From contig NC_072790.1 of NCBI RefSeq assembly GCF_028583425.1, positions 213,630,897 through 213,694,896 of the forward strand: DNA of 64,000 nucleotides. Direction: 5' to 3'. The DNA is from Eublepharis macularius. Taxonomy: Eukaryota > Chordata > Lepidosauria > Squamata > Eublepharidae. Of this stretch, positions 24,404 to 35,172 are shown piece by piece; positions within the stretch are counted from its first letter, which is position 1, and the number at the start of each line of letters is the position of its first letter. A program made the translations under genes and the position numbers. The notes below the pieces were generated by a model. The model did no database searches, had not been told where the DNA came from, and saw only the letters and a program-made list of their open reading frames with translations.

Positions 24404-26746
24404 CTAAAGAGTCAGCCTTTCACGAGCCCTTCCAACGCATGCACGTTTTGCCGTGGCAGACCTAGGTGGGATGTTTTCTGAGTTGCTGTCACCCTTTTCA
24501 CAAGCATTTGCTGACCTTCCCCGGTGCTGACTCACCAACATTTCCCCAAGTGTTTGGAGAGTGGTTACTGCAGATTCCATTACATGCAGATTCTGCATCC
24601 ACACATCCCTAAAATCATTTCTTTCCTTCCTGGTCTCCTCTAGGAACTCGACTTGCAACCTCCTTTCTTCTTCATGCCATTTGTTGCTATCCTTGCGGTC
24701 TATGCGCCATTCATTGATCTGTGCCTTGTGCTCTTCCCCTGACTGACTCATCATCTTGTCCGCCACAGAAAACAGGCCAGCATTTCTTCTTCTTCTGGAT
24801 CTAATGGCTGATAGGCGTGTGCCAGGTGATAGCTCCGCCACTGATTTCAAAGGTGATTCTGTGAATTGATAAAAAGCCAAAAAAACATCAAAAAACAAAC
24901 ATAATCCAGAGCATGACATTGACTTTTCTGCACAGTTATTGTCCCTTGAGTGATCAATCAACAGAATCTCGTGTGCAGTCCCATGCTGAGGATTTTTTTT
25001 TGGTCTCCTGCTGAGAATCAACACTCCTTGCCATGTTTAACAGACATGGTTTTTACATCTATGCCCTGGGGGGAGAAAAAACCTGTACAGTTGACGTTTT
25101 TTGCCTGATGTTACCCAAGGATTCAATCAATGTGAAGCTGATGTGAGGGTGCTGTTCATTTGGTCCATAGTTCCGGCCAAGAAACTTTGGTGACTTCCCT
25201 TTTGACTCAAGCCAAAATTGGTACCAAGGGGACCCACCACCCCCCAAAACACACAATGACGTTAACATGACACTGCTGCCGGGGTTACATATCACGTCGC
25301 CAAGTTTAATTTAGCTTTATCTGCAGAAACAAATTTGAAAATTTGGTGAACAAACTCTTACTGATGGTAAACCATAGAGATGCTATGCGATTGCTAGCCC
25401 TTTATTTCGTTACCGAGAAAACATACCTTTGCTGCTGCCAAGACCAGATGTGCTGGAGCTGTTGTTGCTAATTGTTTCCTCTTGACCGTCAGGACACGGA
25501 TCATCAGACTCTAGAAATAAAGGAGAGGTTTTCACAGATTTAATTGTGAGTTAAGTGGGTGGATTTGATGTCCTGGCATAAAACCAATTCCTGGCAGGAT
25601 ACAGAAGTTCACACAAACACAGGAAGGAAGTGGCTTAGGGTGAAGCTGCAAGCGACGCCTGACACAGGGCGGACACTTGTCCGCTTCCCTCAATTTCTGA
25701 TGGGAACTGTAGGTATCCTGGTCTTGCAGCTGCATTGGAGAGACAAGCGCTAAATCAAGGAAGCCCACTTCTCCCATCAAAAGTTTAGCAAGGCTAACAA
25801 GTTTGCAACCTGTCAGGCATCACTTGTAGCTTGGGTCTCAGGCTCTGCAATTTTCACAAATGAAACAAAGCACAGTTTCTCAAACATTGAAAACATAACG
25901 TGTTTTCCTGAACACGTGGTCCAAACATGGATCCAATTGTGTTGAAGTGGTGTCCCATATCCTCACGATTCTAGACTCCAGCTGTCTTTTCACCACGATA
26001 GATCAAAGAACACCTGCAACTAGATATAACTAATCAAGGTTAAAGGGTTAATCACTGCAATATATGGATGTTTTCCTATGAAACTCATCAAACTCACCTT
26101 TGTCTTCAAGGCCATCCACAGTGGCATCAGTGTCAATCTCTGCCTCAACCTCAGGTACATTCTCTCTCACACCTGTGTCAATTGAAAGAATGTCATGATA
26201 TTACTTCATGCGTCTCTATAATGAGCACTTTTCAAACCTCCACAGTAAAAGTGGTTTTCACTCACCCACTTGGCATGGAGTGGAGCTTCTAATCTGTCCA
26301 TGATCTATGGTGAAGAGGTCGTGCGAAAAAAGCTCCTCCGAGCCATCAGACACTGGACACGGGTCTCTCAATTGCCGCCCCAGGGACACAACGCCAAGAC
26401 TTCTTGACACTCGTTTTGGTTTCACGCTTGCATCCCCCCGGAGAATGCTGTCAAGCTCCCTGAAATACGGGCAGGTAATGGGAGCATTTCCAGAGGTTGA
26501 ATTGTGCGCCACTACCTTCTTGTAATCCAGTCTCATCGTTTTTGTTTTTGACCTGCACTCCATAGCTGTCCTTTTATGTCCCCGAAGGGCCATCTGGGCT
26601 GCAATGCGCTCGAAATAATCGATATTTCTATAGGAACTCTTCAGTGCTTCCTGTATTTTTTCCTCCCCCCAGAAGGAGAGGAGATCCAATATTTCCCTCT
26701 CCCTCCAAGCAATTCCACGGGAGGCGGCATGCCTATGTTCGCTCAT
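24404..26746 (-). CDS. Second SANT/Myb-like gene of the Harbinger element
   Basis: A minus-strand gene, tail to tail with the plus-strand Myb-like gene. Exon 1 is 26746-26266, exon 2 26172-26098, and the last exon 24858-24404. All joins are GT/AG and phase 1, giving about 336 residues. Residues 10-105 are a Myb/SANT-like trihelix: IAWREREILDLLSFWG, FERIAAQMALRGHKRTAMEC, then CPYFRELDSILRGD. The last exon has a basic patch (RSRRRRNAGLF) and a long charged helix with heptad character (KWHEEERRLQVEFLEETRKE), likely a coiled coil. An optional exon at 25511-25427 has good splice signals, but including it from phase 1 puts a stop in frame. The first and last exons join in frame without it. It may be a second DNA-binding partner or cargo; its role is unknown. 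Confidence 0.75.
25638..25835. mobile_element. MITE-like element in an intron of the second Myb-like gene
   Basis: GGGTGAAGCTGCAAGCGACG at the left matches the inverse of TCACTTGTAGCTTGGGTC at the right, and GCCTGACA/TGTCAGGC extends the arms. The ends resemble those of 22712-22829, so both belong to one family. Confidence 0.55.
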
Positions 26747-27553
26747 CTCGACAATTTTGAAAATACCTGACCTGAACTCCTGAGATCTCGTTCTAAGTGC
26801 TAGAACAGATTTATAGCTGAGGCTCCGTGCTCCGCTGCAGAATGTCTGTCAATAAAATGCTACCACATGCATTGGATCATGGGAAAGGATGGGAAAGTTT
26901 CCGCGGGAAGTAACGGTCAAGAAATGGCATGCCGCATGCGCGAGTTTGGACAGCAAGGATTGAATTAACGCCAATCCGAAACAGCGGTTCAATGGAACAA
27001 CGACGACATTAGTGTTAATGTTAAAGGCATTCCAAGTGCACGTCAACGATGAACGCCAGTGAATGAAATCAACATGGGATGGGTGATCGGTCATGATGAC
27101 CGGCCACATCATCCAAAGGCAGAGCTTGATTTTCTCTTTTGAAACTTGACCGCGGTGCCAAGTCCAGTGGCACAGGCCATTTCAAGCGTATCAAAAGCCA
27201 TGAATGAGGTGTCACGAGGATGTCTAATAAACAGAGCTCATTGTTCCTCTGATATCGGAGGTCTGTCCGTTAAATTGATATGAGAACAATATGATGAGAT
27301 GTCGACATATCGACACGGTAGTCTTTTATTTTTTAAAAAAGGGGTTGGAAAAAAGGCAGGGCAGGGAATTTGGGGGCGGATCAAGAGAGGGTGGGAAACC
27401 AAATGGGGCCGTTTATTCATAACAAGATAAACCGGAATGAAAGTGCAATGGGCTGTTGCGACGCGATGCCGGTTTAATGACGTCATGGGAGATGAGTGTG
27501 TGAACCGATTAAAGTATGGCGCTGCAGAAGTGAAAAACTGCCGCAAGAAGAAC
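26747..27553 (-). promoter_or_regulatory. Right subterminal region of the Harbinger element
   Basis: About 0.8 kb between the minus-strand gene start and the right terminal repeat, CpG-bearing and without a credible long frame. It should contain the promoter of the minus-strand gene and the transposase-binding subterminal sites. A GTCGACATATCGACAC palindromic motif lies at 27301-27316, and a similar ATATCGACGTG is at 18945-18955 near the other end. Confidence 0.4.
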
Positions 27554-27571
27554 GGTAGTGTGGATTCGGCC
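27553..27571 (-). repeat. Right terminal inverted repeat of Harbinger element
   Basis: Read on the minus strand it is GGCCGAATCCACACTACCG, matching the left end over 17 of 18 bases. CTA follows at 27572-27574. Confidence 0.85.
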
Positions 27572-27574
27572 CTA

Positions 27575-28114
27575 GTCTCATCAATGCAACTACAGAAAGC
27601 AAAGGTTTGTGTGGGCACAATTGATTTTTCCAATATGTAGAAATGCAGAAGACAATGTAAGGCCTCTTAACTTTCATTTTCTCAGAGCAGGTTTTTAAAA
27701 AACTTGTCTGTGGAATGCTGGGGCCTTTTAAAAGCTTATTAAGGTTCCTCAAACAGATAGTCAAGAAGATTGATGGGCAACTCTGAAAAATAGCTGGCCT
27801 ACCACTACTGATGTTTCAGCTGCAGGAGACTATTGCTCCTGTTCTGGTTATACTCTCAGTTCAAGAAGCAATAGAATGTAGGGTTACCAACTGGCCAGGA
27901 GAATAATGTCCTGCCCTATTAACAAAGGCTTAATGCGGCTATTACATAATTTAGCTGTGCTGTTATTTCCTCTGAATATATATTATTTTATTTGCCTAAT
28001 TTAAACTCAGTGCTTGTATAAGTTCTTATGAACTTTCTACTATCTTTTCTTTTAAAATAAAATTTAAATATTTATTTAAAAACAGAGACTTAACATGAAA
28101 ATAAGCTGTCGTGG
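27575..28114. other. Unassigned non-coding stretch
   Basis: The right flank of the Harbinger element. A TAGGGTTACCAACTGGCCAGG at 27880-27900 is the worn end of a hAT-type MITE whose other end is not found. Confidence 0.3.
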
Positions 28115-28122
28115 CATTGAGG

Positions 28123-28339
28123 TAGGGTTGCCAGCTCTGGATTGGGAAATTCCTGGAGATTTGGGGCGGGGGTGTTCTGGGGAGAGTGGGGTATGGGGTG
28201 GGGAAGGACCAGCTGTGTATAATGCCATACAGTCTACCCTCCAAGACGGCCATTTTCTCCAGGGGAACTGATCTCTGTGGTCTGGATCAGTTGTAATTCT
28301 AGGAGATCTCCAGCCATGATCGGAAGGCTAGGAACCCTA
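28123..28339. mobile_element. hAT-type MITE of the TAGGGTTGCC family
   Basis: 217 bp beginning TAGGGTTGCCAGC and ending GGCTAGGAACCCTA. CATTGAGG (28115-28122) and CATGGAGG (28340-28347) agree at 7 of 8 bases as an 8 bp duplication. No coding capacity. Confidence 0.8.
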
Positions 28340-28368
28340 CATGGAGGTAAATAATATCAGCTGGTAAA

Positions 28369-28651
28369 TAGGCTTGCCAGTTTCCAATTGGGGTGGAAGA
28401 TTTCCCATTCCCAGCTTGTTTCTTGCCACTGCTCCTGCAGCTGGTGGGAGAATAATAAGATAAAAATAGCCATTGGGTGACAGCATGACATCAGTTCCTC
28501 TGGAAGTGATGTCAAGCTGTTGTCCAAGATCACACTCCCATATCCCTTCCCCTGACTCCTGTTGGTTGCTAGGCCATGCCTGGTGACTCTACTGGAAAAT
28601 AATTTCCCATGAAGCCTGTACCATAGGGATTTTTTTCTCCAGGCAACCGTA
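28369..28651. mobile_element. Probable worn hAT-type MITE
   Basis: Starts TAGGCTTGCCAG and ends AGGCAACCGTA, like the family ends. No target duplication is visible. Confidence 0.4.
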
Positions 28652-29189
28652 ATATTGGAAAGGGTTGCCATGTTCTTAAAACTGAACACAAAAGTGTTCA
28701 ATTTCAAGAATCAGGCCTATTGAACAAGGCTAAAATATTAGGGAGACAAGCCAAACAGACCTCACCCAGGAAGATGCTGTCATCTGGGAGTTTTGCGTGA
28801 AATCGCGTCTTCCTGGCACGATTTCATGCAAGAAGACGCTGTCTTCCAGGTGTTTCGTGTGATGTTCCGGCAGCAGGTAAGACATGTGGAAATGGCCCTC
28901 CAATCCTCAAAACAAAATGGAAACAATCAAGGAAAGCACCTCATCACTAAGTTAATAATTTTTCTCTTGGCTGTGTTGACCAAATTGCAGACAGAGGAGG
29001 GGGGTAGTGAGTGCCTGCTGTGGAAATATAGTATGAAAATATTTGGGATGATTTTGAATGCTTGATTTAAAAAAATGAATCTTTTTTCAATTGTTTGATG
29101 GTACTGCTCATACTTTGCAATCAAATTGCAATTTAAAAAGAGAAGTGATCACACATCACTAGAAACACCTGGCCAATGGCCACATGAAT

Positions 29190-29500
29190 GGGGTAAAACT
29201 GTGGCTGCCAGGTCTCTTGCCAGCAGCCCCCATAGGGCAAAAGGAAGGAAATGGAGCAAAAATTGGCATTACAGCAATGCCCTGGTGAAACTTACCAGAC
29301 AAACTAGAAGAAGCGTCATTAAATTAGCACAGTGCTGTAGGATTCACTGGAAACTAAGGTAAAACCATAGAGTTTCCAATGATGCCTAGAACATGGCATT
29401 GATGCAATGATGTCACTTCACATTCAGCATGGAAATAACATCATTTCTGTAACATGACCTCCATATCCTGTTGGGTGCCAAACACAGACTAGCAACCCAA
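29190..29500. mobile_element. Probable worn hAT-type MITE with internal inverted repeat
   Basis: GGCTGCCAGGTCTC at the left, AGACTAGCAACCCA at the right, and internal CCATAGAGTTTCCAATGATG sequence shared with the copy at 60.6-60.9 kb. Ends are approximate. Confidence 0.4.
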
Positions 29501-32500
29501 AGTGGAACTTCCCTAGGATCCATAGCCGCATGCTGGGGTTTAAAATAAAAACAATGAATGGGTTCTTACGTAGACTGGCTTCTTTGGAAATTTCCTTAAA
29601 GCTAGAAAGCCATGGCCTTAAGGTATTGGAGAGGGTGAAATTGAGCGCGTTTCCTTGTAAATGTTTGACGAAATGGCAACGCTGAAGTCTTAGTACCCTG
29701 GGGTGGGTGAGTGGGAGAGATAGAATGAGAAAACATGCCCCCTTTCACCTGAGGTATCGAAGGACAACAGAACCCATTGTTTCCCTACAAATAGTAGCAG
29801 AGAGAAATAATTATAGACCCTTTCCCAGTTGAAAGACAAAGTATGTAAATTGTTTAAAAAATACCCTTTTGGATCCATATTGCAGTTTTATTACTGATGT
29901 AGATGATATAAAAATTATATACTGTTGGGTACTAAACCAAAGTATTTTTCCTTAAAAAAAGAGAAAGGCCCTTTCCCCCTTCTTATTCCCTTCATTGGTA
30001 AGATAATTATAGACTTTCTGTGAAACATAAGCCAAGTTGTTGGAAGGAATAAACCTTCACTTGGCAAAGTTATTTTGATCCTCATAACATTAAAATAGCA
30101 CCTTTTCCTTTCTTTTTTGTAAGGAGGTTCCTGCCGAATTGGAACAACAGTCTATCTAGTTCTGCATTCTGTTGTCAACAGCAGCCAGTAAAATGCTCTC
30201 AGGAAGTGCCAAGTAAGGTACAAATAGCTTCACTGTATTACTTTTAACCCAGCATCTAGGATTCAGAGGTATGCTGCCTCTGATCATGGAAGATCCATTT
30301 TTGCTAATATTGGTTGAAAGTCCTTCTCTCTGACAACAGAATCCCTGAGTTCACTGCAGAATCCCCGAGTTCACTGAAACTCACCTGAATTTTACCTCAG
30401 ATTTTGGAGTTTAATTGATCTTTTTCAACAGACACTCTAAATCCCCAACTGTTCATTTTTCAATTTTTGAACATTGTATAGAACACCATGCATGTGCATT
30501 CTGCCACACCTTCCAGTTCATTCACTGATTCTTTCTCCCTTTGCACTGCCCGTGCATATGTGCACATGGATAGAGCACTGCAAAATCTCTGTCTTGGAAT
30601 GACTGTACACATAGTTGTCTCACAATTGTGTGTGCATGCACCCTCATTTCTGCACCAATAAGCCTTCAAACTAAAAGGATTCTGATGCAATCATACTATG
30701 ATCATGTCAAGAATGGTTTGTGTGTGTGTGTAGTTTTATCAGAATGCGCATCTCTGTTGGCAACATAATGTGAGGAAAAAGATACAAACGGACTGCGCAT
30801 GGGAATGCTCCAATTCCCAAACTAACGTTGCAAATTCTCTTAAAGGAGAATTTAGGAGGAAGAGCATGCTGGTCAGAGTGAACACAGAGATTTGTTTTCA
30901 AATGCTATGATAGTTTTAGCACTGCTGTTGATGCATTTCTGATAGTGGGGTGCTTTAACCATTTCTGATAGTGGGGTGCTTTAACCAGCTTTTCCACTCA
31001 ATTGAGCCGAGGTCCCCCTCTTTACTACAGCCTCTGTGACATGGGATTTAAGCAGGTCTCCTGATCTGTAGTGTAACCTTTTTGGGTGATCAAAGGAGAC
31101 TTTTCCTCCCTTGTTCATCAATGGAAAAGTTGGTTGGATTTACCTCATTAGCTAGACATGCAATGTAATTCCAAATCCTTCAGTGGCACCCCGCTTGTGC
31201 ATGAGGTCTTACACAAAGCAAAGTGCACTCTTTCTAAATAAATGTACCTTTGTGCTATGTCTTCTTTATTGTATCCCACGGTGTTTAACACTTGTGCAAG
31301 ACCTGCCAGTAATGAAGCTATAGAGCCATTCACGTGCCATTCGGAACGTAAATAAGGAAGTGCTACTGAGGGCACTGATCAAGGAGTGCAGGGCGCACAG
31401 GGGCACAATCAAGAGGCGCAATGCCAGAAAAGCCAGACACTTCATCACAAAGACAATAATGGTGGAGATAGCTGTGGTAGGGGAACAAGAAGGAATGCAT
31501 GGAGCATGTCATTAAAAATGGGGAAATACATATTGGTTGAATAAACGGATTAATGTGAATGCACTACTGTGAATTGCCTCATTCTTTGTTATTAAGAAAC
31601 AGTTTTAAATAGCTTCTGAAATCAATTCTTAAGATATTTGAAAATTCATAGCCAAAGCCACTTGCAGTAGAAGGCCGCATTAGAGCTACCATTCATTGCT
31701 TGGGACACAGCTAAGTTTTCAAAGACCCTGTTAATGTTTTCATTGGACAGCAATCAATACAAAGCAGCAGAGGCCTTAATACAAATCACTTAATATGCTG
31801 AAAATTATTTATTACATCTGTTTGATAAAATGACATTTTAAAATACTGAAACATTCAATGCAAGGTGCCTGACTGCTCATCAGGCCTCCAGTTTCTTTCA
31901 TACACCTGTTTATATTCTACTGAGCAATTGATTAGAATATTGCCTTTATAGCTGTTAAAGAGCTAGAGACTTAGGGCATGATCCTGCCCAGTCTAGCGAA
32001 GAGAAGGGACCCCCATGAGCTGCAAGATACTCAGCTATTCCAGTTATCCAAGACTTTCTGTTGCCAGCCAGTAACTCAGCAGCTCTGGGGCACAGGCAAA
32101 CTCAGTAGGGAATACAAATTCACAGGGTGTTGGAGCTTTAAGGGGTGGGTGGGTTTCAGGACTGAATATTGCACACCGTTATATTTCAAACTATTATGTG
32201 TCACTGGGTTGGGCCCAATAAAAGGTATGACATAGATTGTGTTCCTAATTTTTCAGCTTTTACTTTTGAACAAACACAACTATAAACAATTTGTCTACTT
32301 GTATGATACCCAAATTCAGCTGATCAAGAGAGATACATGTCATCTGGAGGCTAATGAAATTAGTCAGATAGCATGAATATGAAAATTCACAAGGTAATAA
32401 CTGCCTAATTTGGCTTCAGTTGGCTATATATACCTCGCAACATCATCAATTTATCTCCAATGTTAATACAATTACTTCTAAGCAATTTCTATTCTCTCTT

Positions 32501-32650
32501 CCAAAAAGGGACTTGGATTTTCACTAGAAAATTAGGGACATTGGACAGAATCGTTGCTATGGAACTGAACTGATTTATTTCCTTTTGCTTTTACGGCAGC
32601 TGACCTGCTGCCATCTGAAACCTGATTCTTTTTTGCTTGCCAAAAGATCC
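29501..32650. other. Largely unassigned non-coding stretch
   Basis: No convincing exon or RNA gene. It includes a short GT run near 30720 and the 26 bp duplication listed separately. The reading frames at 31.1-31.5 kb lack family motifs. Confidence 0.3.
30935..30986 (+). repeat. Exact two-copy tandem repeat, 26 bp
   Basis: The unit beginning ATTTCTGATAGTGGGGTGCT occurs twice, back to back and identical. Confidence 0.9.
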
Positions 32651-32654
32651 ACCA

Positions 32655-32836
32655 TATACTGGTATGTATGTATGTATTAAGTGCTGTTAAATCACAGCCT
32701 GCTTATGATGACTCCTGCTGCATTAAAATCATCATCTGAAAAATCTGCATTTTTTCTCTTTTTTATTTTGTAACAGCTAGTCTGACGAAGGGTTCTGATG
32801 AACTTGAAAGTTCATTGTTGGTCTTTTCGTTTGGTC
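32655..32836 (+). repeat. Mixed interspersed-repeat remnants
   Basis: A short GTAT run is followed by AAGTGCTGTTAAATCACAGC, a squamate-type dispersed motif. Then TGACGAAGGGTTCTGATGAA is a distant echo of the hairpin family centre at 12.28 kb. Ends are uncertain. Confidence 0.35.
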
Positions 32837-34800
32837 CCACATGAGGAGAAAGGGGGGGAAAGCAGTCAGAATGGCTGCAAAAGCCCTGTTTAAGAAATGT
32901 ACTCATTACAATTCCAAGATGATGAGAACTGATGGATACTTGCTGTGCCTTGTCTGCTTGGAGAGGGGTACAACATTAACCTGTGCTAACATTGGGTCTC
33001 CCCCTTTAATGTCACTTTCTCTTCACAGTGTTCATATTGCTGTTCGTGCCCACCTCTACTCAAGACCATTTTTTGGTAAAGGGCACTGTTGGATGCTAAA
33101 TAGGCTAAATCCTCTGGTCTCGCAGAGCTTGCTTATCAATTGGATCTGACAACAAAGGCCATCATGCCTTTGGAGACACTGAGCCACTTGGCTCAGACTG
33201 CAGCACCTCAGATCCAAAAACATCATTCGACCTTGAGTGTACCAAGCTGATCCAACTCTGTCAGGGAACTGACTCTCAGATCTAGGTACACTGAGCCCTT
33301 TGGACTCGGCATCGTCTAGTATCCAGCAACACTGTTGAGCTTCAAGCACTCCAAGCCCTTCATCTTCGACTGCTGCTCGGATCTGACAACATTCCAAATC
33401 TAGAGAGCTATTGGATAGGATGGTTTTCTGTGACACTCACTATGGTGGATCAAGATACACCCTTGAACCTGGTGGGGTGCAGATCTGAAGGAACAGAAGA
33501 ACCCCTTACAGACCCTCTGGAACCACCCAGAAAGAAATCAAGATCCAAACCAAAGTACTCTAAACATAGAAGGAGCTCTCATAGAATGCAAGTCATTGAC
33601 CTGGAGACTGGGGACTTGGAGGTAGTGGACACTCCACATACCCCTTTCCTCCGTTCAGACTCCTGTTCGGTTTCTTCTTCAGAAGAGGAAGGAGAGTTAA
33701 CCCAAGAATCTTCCTACACTACCTTTAGGGGTTGTGAGAAGAATTAGCACCAGAGTTGCTGTACACATAAATGTCCAGTGTGGTATCAGGGAGTGTCCCC
33801 ACCTGTGGGTGTAGATGGGTGTGAGCCCTACAGAAAAAAAAATCTGTGGGAGTGTTATACAGCTTGATGCAATATAGAGTGTACCACTGAATGTACTTTA
33901 TCCTGAAGTCATCCATTGCATTCTGCTTGCTTGATCCAAACCCAGAATTTTATCTGGGAGAACGGAGCTCAAGCCAACTTCTGACACATCACCAGATGAG
34001 ACTGTGGGAGACAAGGAAACTGTTTTCCCCATGGATGATTTCTGGCTGTATGCAGAATAAATGCTTTGGAGGGCAAAATCCTTGGACATAGATGTGACCT
34101 CTTCAGAGCTGAGATCTAAGGACAAAATATTACAACATCTCAACCCCCGCTGACAGAGTGGGAAAGAAGTTAGATAGCCTGGGTCATAAAGTCTATATGT
34201 CCATGTCCCTAACATCAAAATCGCTAACTATGCTGCCATTATGGGAGCTTATCAGATCTTCCTCTAGAACAAGATGGCAGTGTATGAGCACCTGCCAGAA
34301 GACCAGAAGGTCCTAGTCAAAATAATACAAGAGGAGGCAATCACGCTGTCCAAACATCAAATTGATGCCAGAAGGCACGTAACTGACTCTTCTATGAGAG
34401 CTCTAGCCTCTGCAGTAGTACTCTGGAGGCATGCATAGCAGCCATACCAATTGAGATAAGAAGCAGAGTGGAAAATTTATCATTTGAGGGGCAGACATTA
34501 TTCTCCACAAAGATGGGTTAATATTTATCTCAAAAGCGAAAGGATCGACAGACTGTGAGATCCTGTGGCGAGTTGCCATCACCCAACAATCAAGTTCTTG
34601 CCCTTTCTATAAGCAAGAAGGTCGCTATCCCAGATATCATCCTTACCAACATTAGTATCCTCATAGTCACCCAACCCCTACTGGCCAAGGGCAATATCAA
34701 AGGCAGAAACCTGCTGGTAAACCGAAATGAAGTGGGACAGCTTGGAGGGATCACTGGGAGTGCCACCTAGTTTTTGGGAGTGTAACCCCATGTGAGATAG
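32837..34800 (+). pseudogene. DIRS-like retrotransposon gag fossil
   Basis: Scattered segments resemble the Gag/LAP2-alpha-like protein of DIRS-type retrotransposons. They include a Cys-rich start (CTHYNSKMMRTDGYLLCLVC), a Ser/Glu-rich middle, a helical block (ALASAVVLWRHA with VLVKIIQEEAITLSKHQ before it), and IRSRVENLSFEGQTLF. A basic, Gln/Tyr-rich end follows. The order matches the family. It is heavily decayed, with many breaks, and no recombinase or reverse transcriptase part is recognised in the window. A short hAT-like end (GTTCGTGCCCACCTCTACTC) lies inside it near 33050. Family assignment rests on recognition of the protein pattern. Confidence 0.6.
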
Positions 34801-34929
34801 AGGGTCTAGGATCTTCTTCATATCTTCTTTGTGGTCTGTAAAGGAAATTAGGACTTCATTCCTTTCTGTTAGTGTTTTCAGCCCCCCCCTCCAATTTCTT
34901 ATCTCCTTTACATCTTTATGTGTTGCAGG

Positions 34930-35172
34930 AGACTAGGGGCATGGGGGCATGGGGCTGTTGAATGATGTCAGTTCCAGGAAAAACAGGAAGTGGTGCCATG
35001 CCTCTCTAGGAATTGGTCAACTAGTTTTATCATAGCATTTTGATCAATTCCTAGAGTGGTGCGATGTCACTTCCAGGTTTTCTTGAAACTGATATCACAC
35101 TGACAGCCTGTGGCCATCTTTTTATTTTTGTTCCACTGCTGCTCACCCCTACTGGGATGCTGCTAACCCTGC
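34930..35172. mobile_element. Probable hAT-type MITE with central inverted repeat
   Basis: GGAATTGGTCAACTAG and its approximate inverse TTGATCAATTCC flank a short centre, and CTGCTAACCCTGC ends it. It resembles the copy at 60.6-60.9 kb. Ends are approximate. Confidence 0.35.

Larger units (their letters stand above)
18724..27571 (+). mobile_element. Three-gene PIF/Harbinger DNA transposon
   Basis: An 8,848 bp element with 18 bp terminal inverted repeats (consensus GGCCGAWTCCACACTACC) flanked by CTA at 18721-18723 and 27572-27574. It contains a spliced Harbinger transposase (19137-20726, plus), a four-exon SANT/Myb-like gene (21528-24165, plus) and a second SANT/Myb-like gene on the minus strand (26746-24404). 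Known Harbinger elements usually carry one transposase and one Myb-like gene, so the third gene is unusual. The element is much richer in CpG than its flanks, which suggests a recent insertion. Two short inverted-repeat elements sit in its introns. All exons I can place are open apart from one optional exon of the third gene. It could be autonomous, but that is inference. Confidence 0.85.

Noticed and set aside
18724-27571. Alternative that this is a Polinton or other capsid-bearing element
   Set aside because: No polymerase, integrase, capsid or packaging ATPase frame is present; the transposase and short inverted ends fit Harbinger.
31148-31448. Overlapping minus-strand frames with a hydrophobic start
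   Set aside because: Two frames overlap, no family motif is seen, and the region looks like an old repeat.
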